Source: Flectobacillus sp. (GTDB taxonomy: Bacteria > Bacteroidota > Bacteroidia > Cytophagales > Spirosomataceae). From it: 10,473 nucleotides of DNA. A program made the translations under genes and the position numbers. Below, piece after piece: positions 5,071-10,473 of this stretch; within the stretch, counting starts at the first letter, position 1, and every line of letters starts with the position of its first letter. The notes below the pieces were generated by a model that was not told the DNA's origin, searched no databases, and saw only the letters and a program-made list of their open reading frames with translations. The stretch is from NCBI GenBank assembly GCA_029865665.1, contig JARXAV010000278.1, forward strand, positions 1 through 10,473, written 5' to 3'.

Positions 5071-6783
5071 TTATTCAAACCATTTCAAGACTTCGTCTTT
5101 TGAAGGAATAGTTAAATCTAATTTTAGTTTTTTACGCATACCACCCAAGTCGTTGAACACTTTGTTTGGATTTGCTTCTTTCAAGGCTGCGATGGTCATA
5201 AAGCCCATTTTTTGCAATACAGGAATCCATGCTGTTGGAACACCTAAGGCTTCGTATTCTTCGTTAGTAGCCATTTCTGCTTTCTTCTCTGGACGCATCT
5301 GAGGGAAGAATAACACTTCTTGAATCGTCGTCTGATTGGTCATTAACATCGTCAAACGGTCGATACCAATACCAATACCTGCTGTTGGAGGCATACCATA
5401 TTCTAACGAACGTAAGAAATCCTCATCCATTGCCATTGCTTCATCATCGCCACGTTCTGCCAATTTCAATTGTTCTTCAAAACGTTCACGTTGATCAATA
5501 GGGTCATTCAACTCGGTGTAAGCATTGGCGATTTCCTTTCCGTTTACAAATAGTTCAAAACGTTCTACTAAACCTGCTTTGCTACGGTGTTTCTTTGTCA
5601 ACGGAGACATTTCTACTGGATAATCTGTAATGAATGTTGGCTGAATTAAGTTTGCTTCTACTTTTTCACCAAACAATTCGTCAATCAATTTACCAGCACC
5701 CATGGTTTCATCCACTTCGATACCGAACGATTTGCAATGCTCACGCAAAGTTGCCTCGTCCATTCCTTCTACATTGATTCCCGTATATTTTTCGATAGCT
5801 CCAGCAATTGTCAAACGTTCGTAAGGGCCTGCGAATTCGATTTCGTTTTCTCCAACTTTAATATTCGACTGTCCGTTTGTTGCCAATGCTACACCTTCAA
5901 AAATACGTTCTGTGGTGTCCATCATCCAATTGTAGTCTTTATAAGCAACATACAATTCCACCGATGTAAACTCAGGATTGTGGGTTCTATCCATTCCTTC
6001 GTTACGGAACATTTTACCAAATTCATATACCCCGTCAAAACCACCAACAATCAGGCGTTTCAAGTATAATTCATTGGCAATACGCATATACAAAGGAATA
6101 TCTAAGCTATTGTGATGCGTTTTGAACGGACGTGCCGATGCTCCACCGTGGATGGGTTGCAAAATAGGCGTTTCCACTTCTAACCAACCTTTTGAATCGA
6201 AGAACGAACGCATGGTCGTAATTACACGAGAACGTTTCAAGAAAATATCCTTGATTTGTGGGTTTACGATTAAATCCACATAACGCTGACGGTAACGAAT
6301 TTCAGGATCAGTTAAGCCATCATAAACGTTTCCATCATCATCACGTTTTACCACTGGCAAAGGACGTAATGATTTATTTAAAATCTTAAATTCAGTAACA
6401 TGAATCGACACTTCACCTGTTTGGGTTGTAAAAACGTAACCGTTTACGCCCACGATGTCGCCAATATCTAATAATTTCTTAAATACGGTATTATAAAGTG
6501 TTTTGTCTTCGCCAGGGCAAAGGTCATCACGACGAAAATACAATTGGATACGTCCTGTAGCGTCTTGCAATTCAGCAAAAGAAGCACTTCCCATGATACG
6601 GAAGCCCATCAGACGACCTGCAATGGATACGTTCTTATAGTCAATCTTATTATTTTCGTAGTTCTGTTGAATGTCGGCTGCCGTCACGTTTACTTCAAAC
6701 GTTGGAGCTGGATATGGGTCGATACCCAATTTCATCAAATCTTCTCGCTTCTGGCGACGTAGTTGTTCTTGTTCTGAAAGCAT
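5071..6783 (-). CDS. lysS: lysyl-tRNA synthetase, class II
   Basis: This 570-residue enzyme attaches lysine to tRNA-Lys using ATP. An N-terminal OB-fold for anticodon binding covers about 50-140 (starting [14 protein letters not shown]). The class II catalytic core follows: [15 protein letters not shown] (213-227), RIANELYLK (234-242), motif 2 around [18 protein letters not shown] (255-272) and motif 3 [12 protein letters not shown] (469-480). The core ends near 500, about where E. coli LysRS ends (505). Here a further 65 or so residues (506-570) form a predicted helical, possibly helix-hairpin-helix module, as in other Bacteroidota LysRS. The ATG at 6783 opens into a charged N-terminal helix typical of the family. 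A well-spaced promoter lies at 6896-6928. It appears to be a single-gene unit, and no T-box or lysine riboswitch was recognised upstream. Confidence 0.97.
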   Translation of the reverse strand: MLSEQEQLRRQKREDLMKLGIDPYPAPTFEVNVTAADIQQNYENNKIDYKNVSIAGRLMGFRIMGSASFAELQDATGRIQLYFRRDDLCPGEDKTLYNTVFKKLLDIGDIVGVNGYVFTTQTGEVSIHVTEFKILNKSLRPLPVVKRDDDGNVYDGLTDPEIRYRQRYVDLIVNPQIKDIFLKRSRVITTMRSFFDSKGWLEVETPILQPIHGGASARPFKTHHNSLDIPLYMRIANELYLKRLIVGGFDGVYEFGKMFRNEGMDRTHNPEFTSVELYVAYKDYNWMMDTTERIFEGVALATNGQSNIKVGENEIEFAGPYERLTIAGAIEKYTGINVEGMDEATLREHCKSFGIEVDETMGAGKLIDELFGEKVEANLIQPTFITDYPVEMSPLTKKHRSKAGLVERFELFVNGKEIANAYTELNDPIDQRERFEEQLKLAERGDDEAMAMDEDFLRSLEYGMPPTAGIGIGIDRLTMLMTNQTTIQEVLFFPQMRPEKKAEMATNEEYEALGVPTAWIPVLQKMGFMTIAALKEANPNKVFNDLGGMRKKLKLDLTIPSKDEVLKWFE

Positions 6784-6895
6784 TTTTTTATTTGCTTAAT
6801 TAATGCTGGTGAATAGCTCTCGATATTCGCCCTTATCTAACTCACTGATAACGACTAACACATAGAGCTGGGGTATAACAGCTTTTGTTAATTCA

Positions 6896-6928
6896 CAAAA
6901 TTACCGATAAAGGATTTGATAAACAAAA
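6896..6928 (-). promoter_or_regulatory. lysS promoter (-33 TTTTG, -7 TAATTTTG)
   Basis: On the minus strand TTTTG (6928-6924) is followed after 20 bases by TAATTTTG (6903-6896), an exact match to the Bacteroidota TTTG / TAnnTTTG arrangement with normal spacing. It would give a leader of about 105 nt before the lysS ATG. This is the best-formed promoter in the window. Confidence 0.6.
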
Positions 6929-6965
6929 AGAGCAGGAATTTTAAGAATTTAACAAGGTGTGAAAG

Positions 6966-7002
6966 ACGCAGAAATACGAGTAAAGTCACCACGTAGAAAT
7001 AC
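6966..7002. repeat. 12-base direct repeat pair upstream of LytTR gene
   Basis: ACGCAGAAATAC (6966-6977) and ACGTAGAAATAC (6991-7002) differ at one base and are spaced 25 bases start to start. A looser inverted relative, GCGTAGATTTACGC on the minus strand, lies at 7019-7032. LytTR proteins bind paired direct repeats, so this could be an operator for the adjacent regulator. It may instead be a fragment of the degenerate short repeats common between Bacteroidota genes. Confidence 0.35.
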
Positions 7003-7157
7003 TGTTTTTTTGTAAAATGCGTAAATCTACGCTAAAAAAAACCAAGGGTAAGGCCTTACTTTGTATCGTTATAAAAATAATAGCCAAAGCTAGAAAATCC
7101 AAATTAACAGTTTTGTCGTAATTAATCAGGACTTACCCATATAATACTATTATTTCC

Positions 7158-7565
7158 ATGAAAAACTTATCACACAATACAGGACAACCTGCTAACGGAT
7201 TATTTAATAACTTTAGCAGTAGGAAAAGCGTTACGAAAAATATTTACGTTGATAGAAAACGTAACAATATCTCTATCAGTGATATTGTGATGCTAGAAGG
7301 ACTTAGTAATTATACCTTTGTACATTTGAGTAGTGGAGAGAAAGTATTAGTGTCTAAGACCATCAAAGAATTTGAAGAAAGTCTATTGGACAATGGTTTT
7401 TCGAGAATTCATAAGTCATTTTTAATCAACCTTAACTACCTCGTAAGCATTGAAACAAAAGGTGACTTATTTGTGGTTCTTAAAACAGGACAACGAGTGG
7501 AGATTTCAAGAAGAAGAAAGACGGGTTTTCAGAAGGAAGTCTTAAACTTTATGAAGACAATGTAG
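7158..7565 (+). CDS. stand-alone LytTR DNA-binding protein
   Basis: This 135-residue protein is almost only a LytTR (LytR/AlgR-type) DNA-binding domain at about 38-132. Landmarks are IVMLEGLSNYTFVHL (43-57), TIKEFEESL (68-76), FSRIHKSFLIN (81-91) and a basic strand VEISRRRK (114-121). The family binds DNA with beta strands and usually sits behind a response-regulator receiver domain. Here that domain is missing: the first 37 residues are polar, Asn/Ser-rich and likely disordered. No sensor kinase gene is adjacent, so the input signal is unknown; it may respond through protein level or a partner. Direct repeats upstream could be its own operator. The frame also holds internal ATGs, but 7158 gives the longest form without overlapping another feature. 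Transcription ends at the hairpin at 7626-7657, shared with the convergent barrel gene. Confidence 0.85.
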   Translation: MKNLSHNTGQPANGLFNNFSSRKSVTKNIYVDRKRNNISISDIVMLEGLSNYTFVHLSSGEKVLVSKTIKEFEESLLDNGFSRIHKSFLINLNYLVSIETKGDLFVVLKTGQRVEISRRRKTGFQKEVLNFMKTM

Positions 7566-7625
7566 TCTAAACGATATAAATACAATTAACGTATTAAATG
7601 AACTATTTTAGTGGTTAGGTGATAT

Positions 7626-7657
7626 AAAAAGCTTCTCGATTTTCGAGAAGCTTTTTT
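7626..7657. terminator. bidirectional terminator between LytTR gene and barrel gene
   Basis: GCTTCTCGA (7631-7639) pairs perfectly with TCGAGAAGC (7643-7651) around a TTT loop, flanked by five A before and six T after. It lies 60 bases past the LytTR stop codon and 7 bases from the end of the convergent gene, and should work in both directions. Confidence 0.9.
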
Positions 7658-7664
7658 GTTGTTC

Positions 7665-8294
7665 CTAGAATAATCTAAGCCCAGCTGTTAACTGAAAGAG
7701 TTTACCCTTCTGAGAAGCGGTTACATTTTTTGTTAAATCAGAAAGAGCAGAAACCTCTGAAATACTTCCTTCATAACGTAAATCAACAGAGAATGCTCCA
7801 ATATCAATACCAACTCCAGCCTGATACCCATAAGCAGCATTTTTAAACGATTCGCCCACATTAGCAGAATAGTTTTTCAAATCATCATCAATACTTTGTG
7901 ATACCTTGAACGATGCCACTGGACCAGCATTTAGTCGAACTGGGCCTACTTTGAAACCTAATAAAACAGGCACATCAATACTTGAATAGTCGATATCCAA
8001 GGTTTTGGCAGGCGGAGAACCTGGCGTTTGTAAAGCGTTAATTTTACCACCCTTTGCCGAAAACAATAGCTCTGGCTGAATAAATACTTTGTCTCCAAAA
8101 CGGAAGAAAACACCACCAACATAGCCCGTTTTTGTAGCAGTACTTTGCTCATAAATATCCTTAAATGAGCCTGCATCGGTTTTTAATTGAGAAAAGTTAA
8201 TTCCTCCTTTTAGACCAAAGCGGAATGTTTGTGCTGTTAGCTTTGTTAACGAAAAAGCGAACAAGGCTACGAGTAAAATTAGATTCTTTTTCAT
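7665..8294 (-). CDS. PorT-family outer-membrane beta-barrel protein
   Basis: This 209-residue protein has an N-terminal signal peptide (MKKNLILLVALFAFSLTKLTA, cut likely before Gln22). The mature part consists of alternating strands typical of the small outer-membrane barrels (OMP_b-brl_2 type) that are numerous in Bacteroidota. Typical marks are FRFGLKGGINFSQL (24-37), RFGDKVFIQPELLFSAKGG (65-83), DVPVLLGFKVGPVRLNAGP (107-125) and a C-terminal strand ending in Phe (LRLF), the usual signal for Bam-dependent insertion. Strand count by eye fits an eight-strand barrel. Members of this family rarely have a known role; true PorT acts in type IX secretion, but nothing here singles this protein out as PorT itself. 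No type IX genes are adjacent. No good -7 box was found in front of it. Confidence 0.8.
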   Translation of the reverse strand: MKKNLILLVALFAFSLTKLTAQTFRFGLKGGINFSQLKTDAGSFKDIYEQSTATKTGYVGGVFFRFGDKVFIQPELLFSAKGGKINALQTPGSPPAKTLDIDYSSIDVPVLLGFKVGPVRLNAGPVASFKVSQSIDDDLKNYSANVGESFKNAAYGYQAGVGIDIGAFSVDLRYEGSISEVSALSDLTKNVTASQKGKLFQLTAGLRLF

Positions 8295-8521
8295 AATGTA
8301 TTATTTTGGTTATACTTACCCCAGATTTTTGTTCAAGAATTGAAGAGGAATGAGGTAATTAGTTACACAGCAAGATAACGCTTAAATTTTGCTCTTAGGT
8401 ATCCGTAAAATCAAATTACACATAATTTTTATAAGAAATAACAGTATTGAACACTAAAAACTTGTCAATTTCAAAAATTCAAGTCTTGCTTATATTTTTT
8501 CAACATTACCATCAACCAAAC

Positions 8522-9691
8522 ATGAACATCGAACAAATTAGATTAGACACACTGGGTTGCGAAGATAAACTTTTCCTGAATAGTGCTGGTGCTGCTCTTC
8601 CTCCGAAATCAGTCACACAAATCATGCTTGATTATCAGGCACAAGAAGCATTAATGGGTGGTTATGAGCTAGAGGCATTAAAAGCTGCTGATATTAGTTT
8701 GTTTTATAGCGAAATGGCGACCTTACTAAACTGTCAGCCTCATAACATCGCCTACGCATACAGTGCAACGGATGCGTATAACAAGGCGTTATCAGCTATT
8801 CCATTTAAGGCTGGAGATTGTATTTTGACTTCGGATGACGATTACATCTCGAATCAGCTTGCTTTTCTTTCACTTCAAAAACGCTTTCAAATCGAGATTG
8901 TACGAGCAAGTAATTTACCTTCTGGCGAGCTTGATTTGGCAGATTTTGAAGAATTAATACTTCGTAAAAAACCTGTTTTAGTGGCCATTACGCACGTACC
9001 AACGAATTCGGGTCTTGTACAACAAGCCGAAGAGGTAGGAAAACTGTGTGCGAAATACGACGTTTGGTATTTGTTAGACGCTTGCCAATCGGTAGGACAA
9101 ATGCTCGTGGATGTACAAGCTATTCAGTGTGATTTTCTGAATGCAACAGGTAGAAAGTTTTTGAGAGGTCCAAGAGCAACGGGCTTTTTGTATGTTTCGG
9201 ACAAAGCCTTAGCAGCCAAGTTAGAACCCTTATTTATTGATAGAAAAGGAGCAACTTGGACAGGCTTCGATGAATACACGATTCAAGCAAGTGCCAAACG
9301 TTTTGAATCACAGGAAATTTCGGCTTCGCTCCTAGGTCTTGCTGAAGCCATTCGTTATGTCAATGCCATTGGTATCAAAAACATTGAAGCTCGAAATCAG
9401 GAATTAGCAAGCAAACTTCGTAGTAATTTAGCCCGCATTCCTTCGCTTGAATTATTAGACAAAGGCTCTAAATTATGTAATATTATCACCTTTCGTTTAA
9501 CCGATAAAACGTTAGAAGAAGTAGTTACCCATCTGAAAAACAATAAGGTCAATTTTGCCGTAAGCCTTAAAAATTATGCAATCATCGACTTTACCAAAAA
9601 ACAAGTAGATTGGGCTATTCGCTTTTCGCCCCACTACTACAATACATTCGAGGAAATAGACCGTGTAGCAGAGATTGTTGCGGGGATTTAA
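8522..9691 (+). CDS. class V aminotransferase-fold PLP-dependent enzyme
   Basis: This 389-residue fold-type I PLP enzyme is related to the SufS/NifS and isopenicillin-epimerase groups. Visible marks: the N-terminal LFLNSAGAALPP (17-28), the PLP phosphate-loop region AYSATDAYNKAL (79-90), THVPTNSGL (157-165), the cofactor-binding DACQSVGQ (186-193: Asp186, Gln189) and the Schiff-base Lys212 in ATGRKFLRGPRATGF (208-222). The C terminus RFSPHYYNTFEEIDR (367-381) is typical of the group. The Cys-bearing active-site loop of cysteine desulfurases is not recognisable: the matching stretch reads NFAVSLKNYAIIDF (344-357). A desulfurase role is therefore unlikely, and a lyase, epimerase or transaminase acting on an unknown amino acid is more plausible. 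I chose the ATG at 8522; a TTG at 8447 would add 25 residues unlike the family. It is a single gene, cytosolic. Confidence 0.85.
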   Translation: MNIEQIRLDTLGCEDKLFLNSAGAALPPKSVTQIMLDYQAQEALMGGYELEALKAADISLFYSEMATLLNCQPHNIAYAYSATDAYNKALSAIPFKAGDCILTSDDDYISNQLAFLSLQKRFQIEIVRASNLPSGELDLADFEELILRKKPVLVAITHVPTNSGLVQQAEEVGKLCAKYDVWYLLDACQSVGQMLVDVQAIQCDFLNATGRKFLRGPRATGFLYVSDKALAAKLEPLFIDRKGATWTGFDEYTIQASAKRFESQEISASLLGLAEAIRYVNAIGIKNIEARNQELASKLRSNLARIPSLELLDKGSKLCNIITFRLTDKTLEEVVTHLKNNKVNFAVSLKNYAIIDFTKKQVDWAIRFSPHYYNTFEEIDRVAEIVAGI

Positions 9692-9698
9692 TAAACAG

Positions 9699-9734
9699 GG
9701 AAGGCTTATCAAAACTAAGCTCGATAAGCCTTCC
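9699..9734. terminator. hairpin between PLP enzyme and secreted protein gene
   Basis: GGAAGGCTTATC (9699-9710) pairs perfectly with GATAAGCCTTCC (9723-9734) around a 12-base loop, 7 bases after the PLP-enzyme stop and 25 before the end of the convergent gene. The 12-bp stem is strong but no long T-run follows, so it may be a terminator of limited efficiency or an mRNA 3'-end stabiliser. Confidence 0.65.
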
Positions 9735-9759
9735 TCTATTAGGCTTTAGTGGATAACTA

Positions 9760-10464
9760 TTAAAAATGCAATGCAACTCCCACATTCATCCGATTATAAT
9801 CGCTTTGGTAAATAAGCGGACTAAAAGAAACTTTTCGTTCTAAGATGCCCCTATTATAGATATTAATTACATCTCTTAACCTAGAATTAGCTGAAGACTG
9901 AAGAAGTAACCCTAAAGCAGTAATCCCTATACTTGCGGCAAAAAGCCCTCCATTTAACCTTTCGTAGTACATCATGTCGTATAAAGTATGACCAAGCATA
10001 GCCCCTCCTCCAATCTGAAATAGTAGTGCACTTGTTCTTAAAGAAGCATAATCGTCCAAGTTGCTCTCAAGAAAACTATCGGGCTTGTACAATATAATCT
10101 TTTTCAACTCTTTAACTGTCCATTTTCGGTATGTCTGCCCCTTATAAATAAGTTTACCCTTTTCATAACCGAGAAGTCGATTAACCATTGTATCCTTAGG
10201 CAGTACGGTTTTAGGTTTTACTTTAGTGGGTAGCACAACACCTAGTGGTTCTACTTTTCCAGCTTGATATTCAATGGCACTTAACAAACTCTTAGCGATG
10301 GTAAATTGCTCGTTAGTAGCCAAATCAAGACAGGTAATTGTAGTTTCGGAAGTAGTAAGAATAGATACCTTATGCACTTTACCATTCTTATAAGTAATTT
10401 GATCTTGACAATAAGTCGTAAAAACAAACAATAGAAGGCACGCAAATGTGTAGATTAATTTCAT
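9760..10464 (-). CDS. exported protein of unknown function
   Basis: I do not recognise this 234-residue protein as a named family. It starts with a signal peptide (MKLIYTFACLLLFVFTTYC, about 1-19); Cys19 is not in a proper lipobox. Residues 22-67 form a small beta-rich stretch (ITYKNGKVHKVSIL, then FTIAKSLLSAIEY) like the 'turn a setting into a strand' modules at the start of many Bacteroidota envelope proteins. A second, similar stretch lies at 101-126. Two hydrophobic, Gly-rich segments (about 144-164 and 172-190) could be membrane-spanning. The C terminus ends VGVALHF, a strand with terminal Phe as in outer-membrane proteins. An envelope location is likely. Its promoter lies beyond the window: only nine bases upstream of the ATG are present. 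Confidence 0.65.
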   Translation of the reverse strand: MKLIYTFACLLLFVFTTYCQDQITYKNGKVHKVSILTTSETTITCLDLATNEQFTIAKSLLSAIEYQAGKVEPLGVVLPTKVKPKTVLPKDTMVNRLLGYEKGKLIYKGQTYRKWTVKELKKIILYKPDSFLESNLDDYASLRTSALLFQIGGGAMLGHTLYDMMYYERLNGGLFAASIGITALGLLLQSSANSRLRDVINIYNRGILERKVSFSPLIYQSDYNRMNVGVALHF

Positions 10465-10473
10465 TATAAATGG

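Larger units (their letters stand above)
6784..7157. other. divergent intergenic region between lysS and the LytTR gene
   Basis: These 374 bases hold no gene. They contain the lysS promoter (6896-6928, minus), a pair of 12-base direct repeats (6966-6977 and 6991-7002), a small hairpin (GCGTA 7019-7023 with TACGC 7028-7032) and a 12-base palindrome (7048-7059) next to a near-consensus plus-strand -7 element, TACTTTG, at 7057-7063, which lacks one spacer base. Confidence 0.6.

Noticed and set aside
5737..6762. Two plus-strand open frames antisense to lysS (5737-6069 and 6544-6762)
   Set aside because: Both are mirror frames of the conserved LysRS coding sequence, with Cys/Phe-rich translations typical of shadows.
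6784..6895. T-box or lysine riboswitch in the lysS leader
   Set aside because: The leader of about 105 nt shows no T-box bulge sequence, no antiterminator/terminator pair and no lysine-aptamer features.
8447..8521. TTG start extending the PLP enzyme by 25 residues
   Set aside because: The added segment is hydrophobic/aromatic and unlike the family, and a good ATG at 8522 leads directly into the conserved N terminus.
8522..9691. Cysteine desulfurase (sufS/iscS) assignment
   Set aside because: The catalytic Cys loop is not recognisable, and no suf or isc genes are adjacent.
1..10473. CRISPR array, tRNA/rRNA genes, insertion sequence or prophage genes
   Set aside because: No regularly spaced repeats, no cloverleaf or rRNA sequence, and no transposase or integrase were seen on either strand.

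Overview
The window looks like chromosomal DNA of an AT-rich Bacteroidota bacterium, most likely from the Cytophagales (a Runella, Flectobacillus or Arcicella type of organism). Four things point there: start codons lack Shine-Dalgarno sequences and sit in A/T-rich leaders; several upstream regions carry exact matches to the Bacteroidota -7 promoter element TAnnTTTG; there are a PorT-type outer-membrane barrel and a stand-alone LytTR regulator; and there is an RNA ligase / HD-Pnk pair whose characterised relative comes from Runella slithyformis. The genus is an inference.

Layout from left to right. Bases 1-148 hold a REP-like double hairpin and degenerate spacer. On the minus strand, 149-1720 encodes an RqcH/NFACT ribosome-quality-control protein. 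A 556-base gap with divergent promoters follows. Two tandem plus-strand cold-shock protein genes (2277-2471 and 2726-2920) each have their own terminator. A two-gene plus-strand operon (3228-5007) encodes an ATP-dependent RNA ligase and a bifunctional HD-Pnk end-healing enzyme. It converges, across a strong bidirectional terminator, on lysS (minus strand, 5071-6783), a lysyl-tRNA synthetase with a C-terminal extension. After a divergent intergenic region come a LytTR-only regulator (plus, 7158-7565) and a PorT-like barrel protein (minus, 7665-8294), convergent and sharing a hairpin terminator. A class V PLP-dependent enzyme (plus, 8522-9691) and a secreted protein of unknown function (minus, 9760-10464) close the window.

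The left two thirds are strongly biased to RNA and translation: RqcH handles nascent chains on split 50S subunits, the Csp proteins are likely RNA chaperones, the ligase/HD-Pnk pair can in principle heal and seal broken RNA, and LysRS charges tRNA. The repair operon is the most interesting part. The HD domain would remove 2',3'-cyclic phosphate or 3'-phosphate ends, the P-loop kinase would phosphorylate 5'-OH ends, and the ligase would join the products, which makes a complete cut-repair cycle in two overlapping genes. No matching toxin, anticodon nuclease, phage gene or mobile element is visible in the window, so its natural substrate is open. The right third (LytTR, barrel, PLP enzyme, secreted protein) looks like ordinary Bacteroidota chromosome.
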